This document shows, in pieces, positions 24,512-33,358 of a stretch of 64,000 nt of DNA. The stretch comes from Robiginitomaculum antarcticum DSM 21748 (GTDB lineage Bacteria; Pseudomonadota; Alphaproteobacteria; Caulobacterales; Maricaulaceae): positions 62,001 to 126,000 of the forward strand of contig NZ_KB823014.1 in NCBI RefSeq assembly GCF_000365025.1. Direction: 5' to 3'. A program made the position numbers and the translations under genes. The first letter of the stretch is position 1. Each line of letters opens with the position of its first letter. A model generated the notes under the pieces. The model was not told the DNA's origin. It worked only from the letters and a program-made list of their open reading frames with translations, and did no database searches.

Positions 24512-24861
24512 GCGCAAACCAGCGGAGATAAGCTCACCTCCAGATACAACAATGCCCCCCTGACAGTATCAGAGGGGCACGCTTTGAAGTTTGGGTCGAC
24601 CGGACATCATGCCGGCTTTGACGTTAGAAAGCACGTTTACCCATTTCGATTTTTACGAAAGTGCTGATTTAACAGCTTCGGGCAGACCCCCCAAAAAAGA
24701 TAACCAAGATACACCTCCTTTCGTAATGCGGCCAGACAATCCGGCAGCTAATGATAGCTTAATAAAACCCCATTTGCGAAAAATTGCAATCCCGAAATTT
24801 TATGAAATTTTAGTGACAATTAAGGTGCTGTTAACCCTGTTTGGAGGAGACTTCTTTTTTG
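24512..24861. other. Gap with weak stem and one doubtful frame
   Basis: The 350 bases hold a hairpin with no T run at about 24,553-24,580. A plus-strand frame from ATG 24,609 (beginning MPALTLESTFTHFDFYES) runs into the convergent gene to 24,944. It has no recognisable domain and its codon use is unlike the neighbours, so I do not call it a gene. Confidence 0.4.
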
Positions 24862-25461
24862 CTATTTTCCGGCATTTCGGCCCATACCGCAGCCACCTCC
24901 ATAATAGGCGAAGTCCTGGTTTGGTTTTGGGAGGTGTAAGGTAAAATCATCGACACCGCGTACGTCCTCTATCGTGACCGTTTCCCCTAAAATTGCAGCG
25001 TTATATATTTTCTTGGATAAGCTGGGATCCAGCGGCAACATAACATTGTGGCGAAGGTTGGCCATCCAGACTGAATGACTGCGTTTTTGACCGCCGATTG
25101 TCACTTTGGGCTTGGTCCGTCTTGTCTTTCCCACATCATCACCTATCGACTGCGTAATAAGTTTGTGCGTGTTTGCTCTCCCCTCAAGACTGACTAAGGC
25201 AATGAAATCTCCATTCGCGCACATAAAGCCAACGCCGCCGGGCCCGTCTAATCGATCAGCTGACATGTACTCGACTGATGTAATTTGAACTCCGCCGCGC
25301 ACACGTACTGATGACTCTACGTTAATAGTCAGTTTTCCGTCCTGCGTATGCCACTCAGAATACGAGGATGTCTCTTCATCCTCCTGTGCATAAGCCATTG
25401 GGACAAATGCAAGCGCTAAAGCCGCAAAGCTTGAAAAAAATAGGCTGAAAATATGTTTCAT
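24862..25461 (-). CDS. Secreted protein of unknown function
   Basis: 199 residues with a typical signal peptide (FFSSFAALALAFVPMAYAQ). The mature part is beta-rich (GKLTINVESSVRVRGGVQIT, DDFTLHLPKPNQDFAYYGGG) with a Cys near the middle (FMCANGDF) and one near the end (GGGCGMG). No family is recognised. It is a single gene between convergent and divergent neighbours; ygfZ starts 74 bases away on the other strand. Confidence 0.7.
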   Translation of the reverse strand: MKHIFSLFFSSFAALALAFVPMAYAQEDEETSSYSEWHTQDGKLTINVESSVRVRGGVQITSVEYMSADRLDGPGGVGFMCANGDFIALVSLEGRANTHKLITQSIGDDVGKTRRTKPKVTIGGQKRSHSVWMANLRHNVMLPLDPSLSKKIYNAAILGETVTIEDVRGVDDFTLHLPKPNQDFAYYGGGCGMGRNAGK

Positions 25462-25534
25462 CTAATATCGCCTTATAAAGCAGTTTACAATTTTTAAGCC
25501 TTCCCGTCACCACTCTGCGCGATTATAGATAACT

Positions 25535-26320
25535 ATGTCAATTACGCTCCTTCCCGATACGATATTGCGCCTTTCAGGCGAGGGCGTCTATGCATGGCTG
25601 GACGGGATCGTCACATGCACTATGCCGCCGCCTGCAAAGTTCGGCGCTTTGCTCACGCCGCAGGGCAAAATCATCGCCGATTTCTTTTTGTTCCGCGACG
25701 GTGAAACGGCGCTCTATCTAGCGACGCCGAGCAAATTTTCTGATGATCTGGAAAAGCGCCTGAAAATGTTCCGGCTTCGCGCGCCTATCACGATAGAGCG
25801 CGCAGACCTGAAATCTTACGCCATATTCGGCGATGAGGCGGATGAGGCAGATATGGGGCAGGTTGATCCGCGTCATCCATCGCTGGGGCGCCGCGTCATC
25901 GCCGCTGCACTTCCGGCGACAGCGTCACTTGACGATTACAATGCCCACCGACTCTCGCTGGGCGTTGTCGACAGCCATTTTGACTTTGACACGGCGAAAG
26001 TCTTTCCGGCAGATGTCAATATGGATTTACTGGGCGGCGTAGATTACAAAAAAGGCTGCTTTGTCGGCCAAGAAGTAGCCAGCCGCATGAAGCGCATGAC
26101 CATAGCCAAGAAACGCGCGCGCGGTATTATCTGCGACAATGTATTCGCAGTTGGCGACGACATTATGTGCGGCGAGCGCGTGATCGGAACAGTGATGAGC
26201 GCGCAAAACACAATGGGCATGGCCATGATCCGCCTTGACCGGTTCAAGTCCGCAACGCAAGATCCGACACTCAACGGCGCACCGGTTCAGATTATGGGAT
26301 CGCCAGATGGAGCGGAATAA
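25535..26320 (+). CDS. ygfZ: Folate-binding YgfZ/GcvT-like Fe-S assembly factor
   Basis: 261 residues, shorter than Escherichia YgfZ (326) but like alphaproteobacterial forms. The signature KKGCFVGQEVASRM (K-G-C-x-G-Q-E) is near residue 170, after the beta-rich N-terminal folate-binding region (LLTPQGKIIADFFLFRDGE). The family supports [4Fe-4S] enzyme maturation using tetrahydrofolate. The next gene, tag, starts 14 bases before its stop, so the two are coupled. Confidence 0.9.
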   Translation: MSITLLPDTILRLSGEGVYAWLDGIVTCTMPPPAKFGALLTPQGKIIADFFLFRDGETALYLATPSKFSDDLEKRLKMFRLRAPITIERADLKSYAIFGDEADEADMGQVDPRHPSLGRRVIAAALPATASLDDYNAHRLSLGVVDSHFDFDTAKVFPADVNMDLLGGVDYKKGCFVGQEVASRMKRMTIAKKRARGIICDNVFAVGDDIMCGERVIGTVMSAQNTMGMAMIRLDRFKSATQDPTLNGAPVQIMGSPDGAE

Positions 26321-26915
26321 GCTTTGGACACACCGGCCTGATACCCCGCGCTGCGCATGGGTGCCGTCCGCCGATGCGCTATATTGCCAGTATCACGATC
26401 TGGAATGGGGCGTGCCTGTGCGCGACTCCAAAGCGCTATTCTCCAAGTTGATTCAAGACGGCATGCAGGCAGGACTGGCGTGGATTACGATATTACGTAA
26501 GCGCGAGAATATCCTGGCCGCATTTGACGGTCTCGATCCCGATATTATCGCGCATTATGACGAGGCAAAATTTGACGCATTGATGCAGGATGCGGGTATT
26601 ATCCGCTCCAAGCTTAAGATCAAAGCCGCCATCACCAATGCACAAATTTACCGCAAAATGCGCGACGAAGAAGGTCTGGATTTCAGCGCGTATTTATGGA
26701 GTTTTGTCGGCGGCGAGCCTATCGTCAACAGCTGGGACGCATTTGGTGACGCGCCCGTCAAATCGCTCGAATCGGAGGCTCTGTCCAAAGATTTAAAAAA
26801 ACGCGGTTTTAAATTCGTCGGCCCTGTTATCGTCTACGCCTTCATGCAGGCCGTCGGTATGATTAATGACCATGAGGTCAGCTGCACCGCGCGCGGCGGG
26901 GCATATCACGGATAA
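26307..26915 (+). CDS. tag: DNA-3-methyladenine glycosylase I
   Basis: 202 residues from ATG 26307. It removes 3-methyladenine from alkylated DNA. The zinc ligands of the Tag family are visible: Cys in RCAWVPSADALY, His in QYHDLEWGVP, and His and Cys in MINDHEVSCTARG. The segment AGLAWITILRKRENILAAFD is a strong family block. The start inside ygfZ is preferred to longer readings that lack homology-like sequence. Confidence 0.94.
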   Translation: MERNKLWTHRPDTPRCAWVPSADALYCQYHDLEWGVPVRDSKALFSKLIQDGMQAGLAWITILRKRENILAAFDGLDPDIIAHYDEAKFDALMQDAGIIRSKLKIKAAITNAQIYRKMRDEEGLDFSAYLWSFVGGEPIVNSWDAFGDAPVKSLESEALSKDLKKRGFKFVGPVIVYAFMQAVGMINDHEVSCTARGGAYHG

Positions 26916-26975
26916 TTTCTGCTGGCCCTGCGCGCCGGAGCCGCTATTGTGTACCGATATGAAAAGGGCACATCT

Positions 26976-28121
26976 ATGACTTCAGTAATCAGCGCGACCG
27001 GACTCTGGACCCCTGAACAATCAATTTCAAATGCGGAGCTGGTCGAGAGTTTCAACGCCTATGTCGACAAATGGAACAACGAAAATGCTGCAGAGATCGA
27101 GGCGGGTGATAAAGACGCGCTGGCGCACAGCTCGGCTGAATTTATTGAAAAAGCGTCAGGTATAAAATCGCGCTTCGTCATCTCCAAAGACGCCATCCTC
27201 GACCCTGAAAGAATGGCGCCACACATCCCCGCGCGCAGTAATGATGAGCCATCAATTCTGGCGGAAATTGCGGTCAACGCCGCCAAAATAGCGCTGCAAA
27301 AAGCAGGACGCAAACCCGAAGACGTTGATGCGGTGATTGTCGCCTGTTCTAACCTCCAGCGGGGTTATCCGGCAATTGCGGTCGAAGTGCAGCATCTGCT
27401 CGGCACGTCCGGATTTGCCTTTGACATGAATGTGGCCTGCAGTAGCGCAACCTTCGGAATCGAGACAGCGCGCGGCCTGATCGCGGGAGGACAGGCCAAA
27501 TCGATACTGGTGTGCAGCCCCGAAATCTGCACCGCGCATTTAAATTTCAAAGACCGCGACGCGCATTTTATCTTTGGGGATGTGGCGACCGCAGTTTTGC
27601 TCGAGCATGTCGATATTGCGCCCGCCGAGCATTGGGACGTGATAGGCTCTAAACTCGTCACGCAGTTTTCTAATAATATCCGTAATAATTTCGGCTTCCT
27701 CAACTCAGCCGCCCCCGAAGATGACGGGCTATATGGTGAGCGGGGCCGCAAGGGCCTGACGGATAAATTGTTCGTGCAAAACGGGCGCAGCGTGTTCAAA
27801 GAAGTCGTGCCGATGGTCGCTAAAATGATCACCGAGCAATGCGTGGCCAATGGCCTTGACCCGCATGAGCTAAAGCGCATGTGGCTGCATCAGGCCAATC
27901 TGAACATGAATGTGCTGATCGCGAAAAAGGTCCTCGGCAAAGATGTCGATATTTCCAAAGCGCCCGTCGTGCTTGACGAATATGCCAATACGTCATCAGC
28001 GGGATCGATCATCGCCTTTGATAAATATAGTGATGATTTCAAAAACGGCGAAACCGGCCTGATCTGCTCTTTCGGCGCGGGCTATAGCGCGGGCGCGATT
28101 TTTGTGCGCAGGGTAGACTAA
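26976..28121 (+). CDS. 3-oxoacyl-ACP synthase III family protein
   Basis: 381 residues. Thiolase-fold condensing enzyme with catalytic Cys in VACSSATFG (residue 155), His in WLHQANLNMN (near 305) and Asn in YANTSSAGSI. It is about 50 residues longer than housekeeping FabH and contains an early insert (YVDKWNNENAAEIEAGDK). This fits the beta-ketoacyl-ACP synthase III variants found beside normal FabH in many Proteobacteria. The acyl substrate is unknown. ATG 26976 follows AAAAGGGC. Confidence 0.88.
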   Translation: MTSVISATGLWTPEQSISNAELVESFNAYVDKWNNENAAEIEAGDKDALAHSSAEFIEKASGIKSRFVISKDAILDPERMAPHIPARSNDEPSILAEIAVNAAKIALQKAGRKPEDVDAVIVACSNLQRGYPAIAVEVQHLLGTSGFAFDMNVACSSATFGIETARGLIAGGQAKSILVCSPEICTAHLNFKDRDAHFIFGDVATAVLLEHVDIAPAEHWDVIGSKLVTQFSNNIRNNFGFLNSAAPEDDGLYGERGRKGLTDKLFVQNGRSVFKEVVPMVAKMITEQCVANGLDPHELKRMWLHQANLNMNVLIAKKVLGKDVDISKAPVVLDEYANTSSAGSIIAFDKYSDDFKNGETGLICSFGAGYSAGAIFVRRVD

Positions 28122-28175
28122 TTTGCGATTTACCAGCATGGCGTATAAGTAATATTCCTTTAGAGGAGTTTTTAC

Positions 28176-28631
28176 ATGGTATCTAAGCGAAATACGAAAA
28201 AGAGTAAGTTTAATCTCACAGCGATTTTAGCTATTAGCAGCGCCATTGCCGCTATAGTTTTTGGAGCATGGCAGATTATTCTAGCAGACAAGAGCAATGA
28301 CATTGCTGCTCAACATCTTAGCAGCAATCAAAAGATCGATAGTGAAAGATCGAACGCTCTTTATGATAAAAGAAGAGTCGAGAGCCTAATCAAGACTTGC
28401 ACAAGAACTGCGAAGGGAGAACCGGAAGCTGCGATTATTGCAGATCGTCTTTTTGAGCTGGTGAAGTCCGGTCAACGATCTATTCGTGGAACTGGAGAGG
28501 CCAACCCTTTTTGTAAGGCTAGTGATTTCATTTCGGAATATAATTTAGATTCAGGCTACTCTGATACTTTTGTGTGGATGGAAAACTCAACATCTGAAGG
28601 TGTTAAGATCATTTGCACCTGCAGCACATAG
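28176..28631 (+). CDS. Single-membrane-span protein of unknown function
   Basis: 151 residues. A lysine-rich cytoplasmic start is followed by one membrane segment (TAILAISSAIAAIVFGAWQI), a short coiled coil and a Cys-containing extracytoplasmic domain (LIKTCTRTAKGEPEAA, NPFCKASDFI, KIICTCST). A clear AGAGGAG precedes the ATG. G+C is lower than in flanking genes, suggesting recent arrival. I recognise no family. Confidence 0.65.
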   Translation: MVSKRNTKKSKFNLTAILAISSAIAAIVFGAWQIILADKSNDIAAQHLSSNQKIDSERSNALYDKRRVESLIKTCTRTAKGEPEAAIIADRLFELVKSGQRSIRGTGEANPFCKASDFISEYNLDSGYSDTFVWMENSTSEGVKIICTCST

Positions 28632-28729
28632 TATTTTTGATTGAGTGTTTTGTATTCTACTAAATTATCTACCGCGAAGAATTTGCTTATGCGCTAGGCT
28701 AGGCAAATTTGCCGTGCTAGTCGCGGCTA

Positions 28730-29338
28730 ATGCCACGAACAAAAACTCCCCCCAAACGTGCATGGCAGCGCATGTTGTCCGGCCGCCGTCTCGACCTGCT
28801 TGATCCCTCGCCCTTTGATATTGAGATCGAAGACATTGCCCGCGGCCTCGCCCGGGTCGCGCGCTGGAATGGACAGACGCGCGGCGATCACGCCTTTAGC
28901 GTCGCCGAGCATAGCGTTGTCGTGCATGACCTTTTTGCCACGCTTCACCCCGAAGCCAGCCAGCAAGACCGCTTAATGGCCCTGCTCCATGACGCCGCGG
29001 AATATGTGATCGGGGATATGATTAGCCCGTTTAAACACGCGCTCGGTCTGGATTATAAAAGCTTTGAAGCGCGGCTAGAGCAGGCCATTCATTTGCGCTA
29101 CGGCTTGCCGCCCAAAATGCCGGCCGCGCTTAAAAAGCAGATTAAAAAATGCGATATTTATTGCGCTTGGTTCGAAGCCACGCAGATTGCTGGCTTCACA
29201 GAAGAGGAAGCCGATCAGTTCTTCATCCACCCGCCGAAAAAGCTCGCCATGACAATAGACCCCCTGCCCGTGGTCAAAGCTGAAGCGGTATTTTTGAACT
29301 GCTTTGAGGCGCTGGTAAGTGATCTGCCGAAATTATGA
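28730..29338 (+). CDS. HD-domain phosphohydrolase, YfbR-like
   Basis: 202 residues. Metal-binding HD motifs are visible: His in RGDHAFSVAEHSVVVH, the paired His-Asp in LLHDAAEYVIGDM, and a late Asp in KKCDIYCAWFEA. Related YfbR enzymes are 5'-nucleotidases acting on deoxynucleoside monophosphates; that substrate is inferred. Its stop overlaps an ATG (ATGA at 29,335) that begins a broken membrane-protein frame. Confidence 0.85.
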   Translation: MPRTKTPPKRAWQRMLSGRRLDLLDPSPFDIEIEDIARGLARVARWNGQTRGDHAFSVAEHSVVVHDLFATLHPEASQQDRLMALLHDAAEYVIGDMISPFKHALGLDYKSFEARLEQAIHLRYGLPPKMPAALKKQIKKCDIYCAWFEATQIAGFTEEEADQFFIHPPKKLAMTIDPLPVVKAEAVFLNCFEALVSDLPKL

Positions 29339-29686
29339 GAGTACAAAAAATCTGAAAAATACCGTTCCATTACTATACTATCTTTAAGTTTTGGTATCAC
29401 GGCGTTTTTAATCGCCATTTTAGGAATCGTATTTGTTCTTATTGGCGAAACATTTTCGATCGATAAGAATTCGCTTATTTTTCGCTTCGATTATTTGGCG
29501 CTGTCTTACTTACTGTTTATATTCCCGAGTCTGGCAATTACTGGTGGAATATGGGGCATCTATCTCAACAGGAAAACTTATCATGAAAGAAATATGCGGG
29601 CATCTGTGCTCTCGATAGGAGTGGGTATATTTTTCTTCATTGTGTTCTTTGCGGTTTATCGCCTAGCGGTTTATGGTTCAGTCTGA
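29335..29686 (+). pseudogene. Small membrane protein with frame break in an A run
   Basis: ATG 29335 overlaps the upstream stop (ATGA) but its frame ends after six codons at a run of six A. In the next frame an open reading continues from there with three hydrophobic segments (SFGITAFLIAILGIVFVLIG, YLALSYLLFIFPSLAITGG, SIGVGIFFFIVFFAVYRLAV) to TGA 29,686. That frame has no good start of its own except TTG 29,495. An indel in the A run or programmed slippage would restore one protein of about 116 residues. Low G+C. Confidence 0.5.
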
Positions 29687-29763
29687 TGATATATAATGCT
29701 CAGTGTTTTAGCGTCCACACTATAAATACCTGCCAAACATACACTTTAAAATCGCGCTTTTCA

Positions 29764-29793
29764 TTGGCGAAACCTCCCAGCACCCCCTATATA
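29764..29793 (+). promoter_or_regulatory. Possible nadA promoter
   Basis: TTGGCG at 29,764-29,769 and TATATA at 29,788-29,793 are 18 bases apart, placing transcription start about 10-15 bases before the nadA start codon. No repressor site is recognised. Confidence 0.35.
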
Positions 29794-29815
29794 TTAATCA
29801 CAGACACGACAAAGG

Positions 29816-30997
29816 ATGACGCGCATGGGTAAGGAATTGATCAATTGGGAAAATGGCCGCTGGATCGGTCAAACGCTCGAGGTCGAAAACGGCGTCTGCG
29901 CGGTGCCGGGCCATGATGCGGACGGCTACCCCGAAGGTCTGTCTTATACCGACGAGGTCAAGGCCGCCACCGATCACCTTCATGCGGAAGTCGCCGACTT
30001 TATCCCAGAGTTTGAATGGCCCGCCTATGCGCCGCTCGTCCACGCGATCAACACACTGAAAAAACAGAAAAACGCGGTTATTCTCGCCCATAATTATATG
30101 ACGCCGGATATTTTTGCCCTTGTCGGAGATTTTCGCGGCGACAGTCTGGGCCTTGCGATTGAAGCGACCAAAACCGACGCTGATATTATTGTGCAGGCCG
30201 GCGTGCATTTCATGGCCGATACATCAAAAATCCTGTGCCCGGATAAAAAAGTGCTCATCCCCTCATTGCGAGCGGGCTGTAGTCTGGCCAGCTCCATCAC
30301 GGGCGAGGACGTGAAATTAATCAAACAGCGCTATCCCGGCATTCCGATTGTCACCTATGTCAACACCTATGCCGATGTGAAAGCCGAGAGCGACATTTGC
30401 TGCACGTCGTCCAACGCCGTTGCCGTTGTCGAGCACATTACCAAGGCATGGGGCGTCGATAAGGTCATCATGATCCCGGATGAATATCTGGCAAAAAATG
30501 TAGCTAAACAGACCGATGTTGAAGTCATTGCCTGGCATGGCCGCTGCGAAGTCCATGCCCGGTTTAGCGCAAAAGATGTGCGCGAGATGCGCGCTGCCCA
30601 TCCGGGCGTCACCGTGCTGGCCCATCCCGAATGCCCGCCCGATGTGGTCGCCGCGTCTGATTTTACCGGCTCGACCAAAGCGATGAGCGATTATGTCAGT
30701 GATAACCGTCCCAATAATGTCATCCTGCTGACCGAATGCTCTATGTCGGACAATGTCGCCATGGCCAATCCGGGCGTCGATTTCGTCCGCCCCTGTAATC
30801 TGTGCCCGTATATGAAACGCATTACACTGGAAAATATTTATGATTGTCTGCGCTATGAGCAGTTCGAAGTCCTCGTCCCGGATGATGTGCGCGAACGCGC
30901 CCACAAATCAGTCATGGATATGATCAACGTTAAATTTGACCCTGTCAAAGGCCACTTCAATCCCGAACTCCCCGAAGTTGATGTGAAGGTGATTTAG
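29816..30997 (+). CDS. nadA: Quinolinate synthase A
   Basis: 393 residues. It condenses iminoaspartate with dihydroxyacetone phosphate to quinolinate in NAD synthesis. The three [4Fe-4S] cysteines are present: RAGCSLASS (about 155), LAHPECPPDV (about 273) and CNLCPYMKRI (about 330). The substrate motif AHNYMTPDIFALVGDFRGDS is also typical. ATG 29825 is an alternative start. nadB follows at 730 bases on the same strand, and nadC after an inserted fic gene. Confidence 0.96.
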   Translation: MTRMGKELINWENGRWIGQTLEVENGVCAVPGHDADGYPEGLSYTDEVKAATDHLHAEVADFIPEFEWPAYAPLVHAINTLKKQKNAVILAHNYMTPDIFALVGDFRGDSLGLAIEATKTDADIIVQAGVHFMADTSKILCPDKKVLIPSLRAGCSLASSITGEDVKLIKQRYPGIPIVTYVNTYADVKAESDICCTSSNAVAVVEHITKAWGVDKVIMIPDEYLAKNVAKQTDVEVIAWHGRCEVHARFSAKDVREMRAAHPGVTVLAHPECPPDVVAASDFTGSTKAMSDYVSDNRPNNVILLTECSMSDNVAMANPGVDFVRPCNLCPYMKRITLENIYDCLRYEQFEVLVPDDVRERAHKSVMDMINVKFDPVKGHFNPELPEVDVKVI

Positions 30998-31192
30998 CAT
31001 TTAAGCCGTTCAGAAGGGCGACTGCATAAACTTTTATCCCGCTTTTCTCAGCCTATTTGAGATATGGAGATAAAAATAATTTATGCTGCAGCCTATTGAA
31101 AAGTTGGATTTTTGACGGCCATACGGCCATCAAAGCTTTTGAATTTCAACTTAGTTCATCCCCGCAGTGTCATTCGCATATATTGTGAAACC

Positions 31193-31603
31193 ATGACCGC
31201 TGCGGATGATATCCTCTCTTTGGCCGCCGATTTTATCGCGCGTGTTACGGCCTATTTGCTGGGCTTGAAAAATATCTACGCCCCGATAATAATCCCCCAG
31301 CCGGACGACATAATTCACTCTGATGAAATGCGGCTTATCCGTATAACGGCATGGTGTGGCCGCCGCAAAAGCGCTCAAAATATCTATACCACACCCAAGC
31401 ACGCGCCGCATTTAAGCCTTGGCGGGATACCCGCTATTCGGTTGTCCGGCGCAAAACGGTGTTCGCGCCGGTGCCTCGCGCAGCGCTGGCGCGTAATTTT
31501 TTGCTCATTTTTGACCTATGCCCGCACGGCGCGCGGCGACATAATATTACCGCCGGTGCATTGCGCCGCCGCGCTAGTAAACGGACATGATCCACCCGAA
31601 TAA
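31193..31603 (+). CDS. Doubtful frame between nadA and nadB
   Basis: From ATG 31193 the first ~55 codons look coding (MTAADDILSLAADFIARVTA, IPQPDDIIHSDEMRLIRITA) with GC-rich third positions. Further on, another frame (starting MVWPPQKRSKYLYHTQARAA) has equal claim, so the gene may be frameshifted. There is no recognised domain. The remaining 730-base nadA-nadB gap (30,998-31,728) shows only AT-rich stretches and no clear promoter. Confidence 0.3.
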   Translation: MTAADDILSLAADFIARVTAYLLGLKNIYAPIIIPQPDDIIHSDEMRLIRITAWCGRRKSAQNIYTTPKHAPHLSLGGIPAIRLSGAKRCSRRCLAQRWRVIFCSFLTYARTARGDIILPPVHCAAALVNGHDPPE

Positions 31604-31728
31604 TCCGCCATTTAAATTTTATAACTTTACCGTTTAAATTCTTTTTAAGCGGCTATCGGCGCTGCCCTATCGCGCATTGCACGGACTATCGTTCCATGGC
31701 ATCACGGCCTTCATATTATGGATTGCAT

Positions 31729-33258
31729 ATGAAATCTGATTGGACACTCGATCACAAACGCCTCCCTGCAGGCGCGGTATTGATCGTCGGGGCGGGGCTG
31801 GCGGGTCTCTATATGGCGCTTAAGCTTGCGCCGCGCCCCGTCTTTATCCTGACCTCAAGGCGCTCTCGCAAAGGCGCGGCGAGTGCATGGGCGCAGGGCG
31901 GTATTGCTGCGGCGCTCTCCGCCGATGACAGCGCCGCCGAGCATGCGGCAGATACGATCGCGGCTGGAGACGGGCTGGTTGATCCGGATATTGCGCTTCT
32001 GCTCGCGACTGAAGGGCCTGACCGCGTAAGAGAGCTTCTTTCGCTGGGCGTACCATTTGATTTAACCGATAATGGTGACTTTATTTTAGGCTTGGAGGCC
32101 GCGCATAGCCGCCCGCGCGTGGCCAAAGTCAAAGGTGACGGCGCAGGCCGCGCGATCATAGATGTCATGTTGGAGCACGTCCAAGCCGCAGACCATGTGA
32201 CGGGCCTGATCGGCTGGCGCGCCGAAAGCTTACTGCCTGACGGCAATGGCGGCGTGGCGGGCGCGCTCGCGCGTAATGATAGCGGCGCGCTGCTGGGTAT
32301 TGAAGCCGATATGACTGTGCTCGCCACAGGCGGGGTTGGCGGACTGTTCGCGGTGACGACCAATCCGCGGACGGCGCGCGGCGACAGTCTGGGCATGGCG
32401 GCGCGCATTGGCGCAACTCTACGCGATTCTGAATTTGTGCAGTTCCATCCCACCGCCATAGATATTGGCCGCGACCCCGCGCCTCTGGCCACCGAAGCGC
32501 TGCGCGGCGACGGGGCAATCCTTGTCGGATCTGACGGCCTGCGGTTTATGGATAGCTATCATCCCAAGGGCGAGCTTGCTCCGCGCGATGATGTCGCCCG
32601 CGCTATATTTGCTGAAATTCAGGCAGGGCGGCAACCCTTTCTGGATTGCCGCACCGCGATTGGCGATCACTTCCCTGAAGAATTTCCAACCGTATTTGCA
32701 ATCTGTCAGAGCGCGGGCATTGACCCGCGCACACAGCTTATCCCCGTCGCACCCGCCGTGCATTACCATATGGGCGGGCTGGCGACGGACAGCGTGGGGC
32801 AGACCAACAAGGACGGCCTGTTTGCCATCGGGGAATGCGCTGCCACGGGCGTGCACGGGGCCAACCGCCTCGCCAGTAATAGCCTGCTGGAGGCGATCGT
32901 CTTTGGCGGCCGCGCCGCGCAGCACATCCTCTCCCATGACATGCCGCAGCGCAGCGCGGACACAATCGAGAGCCAGCCTTGGCTGTCTATGGGACGGCAG
33001 GTCAGCTGGACACTTCGCCAAGGCATGACGCAATATTGCGGCGTGCGCCGCAATGGGCGTGATTTGAATATTTTGCTGGAAATAATTGACAGCCTTATCG
33101 CTAAAGTCGGCGAGGCCAATCCGCTTATTGCATCCAAAATGATCGCCGCCGGCGCGCTGGCCCGCGAAGAATCACGTGGCGGGCATTTTCGCGAAGATTT
33201 CCCCGAGGAGGCCACCCCCGCGCGCAGCTCCTACCTGACCCTAGATGATTTGGGATAG
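31729..33258 (+). CDS. nadB: L-aspartate oxidase
   Basis: 509 residues from ATG 31729. An FAD enzyme that oxidises L-aspartate to iminoaspartate for NadA. The dinucleotide-binding fold (VLIVGAGLAGLYMALKLA), the serine/alanine stretch (KGAASAWAQGGIAAAL), the active-site block (EFVQFHPTAID, YHMGGLATDSVGQT) and the FAD end motif GANRLASNSLLEAIVFGGRA are all visible. The usual C-terminal helical domain is shorter than in Escherichia. Confidence 0.95.
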   Translation: MKSDWTLDHKRLPAGAVLIVGAGLAGLYMALKLAPRPVFILTSRRSRKGAASAWAQGGIAAALSADDSAAEHAADTIAAGDGLVDPDIALLLATEGPDRVRELLSLGVPFDLTDNGDFILGLEAAHSRPRVAKVKGDGAGRAIIDVMLEHVQAADHVTGLIGWRAESLLPDGNGGVAGALARNDSGALLGIEADMTVLATGGVGGLFAVTTNPRTARGDSLGMAARIGATLRDSEFVQFHPTAIDIGRDPAPLATEALRGDGAILVGSDGLRFMDSYHPKGELAPRDDVARAIFAEIQAGRQPFLDCRTAIGDHFPEEFPTVFAICQSAGIDPRTQLIPVAPAVHYHMGGLATDSVGQTNKDGLFAIGECAATGVHGANRLASNSLLEAIVFGGRAAQHILSHDMPQRSADTIESQPWLSMGRQVSWTLRQGMTQYCGVRRNGRDLNILLEIIDSLIAKVGEANPLIASKMIAAGALAREESRGGHFREDFPEEATPARSSYLTLDDLG

Positions 33259-33263
33259 TGCCG

Positions 33264-33352
33264 TTAGTTTATAAGCATGCCACGATTAGTTTATAAATTA
33301 TAAAAATCTATACTATTTATAACTTGCTGCAGATTAGTTTATAGACTATAAT
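33264..33352 (+). promoter_or_regulatory. fic promoter with three operator-like repeats
   Basis: TTGCTG at 33,324-33,329 and TATAAT at 33,347-33,352 are 17 bases apart. The expected transcription start falls at or next to the ATG at 33,359, so the message would be leaderless; no ribosome site is visible. TTAGTTTATA occurs at 33,264, 33,286 and 33,334, the last copy between the -35 and -10 boxes, consistent with a repressor site. Confidence 0.55.
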
Positions 33353-33358
33353 ATACTA

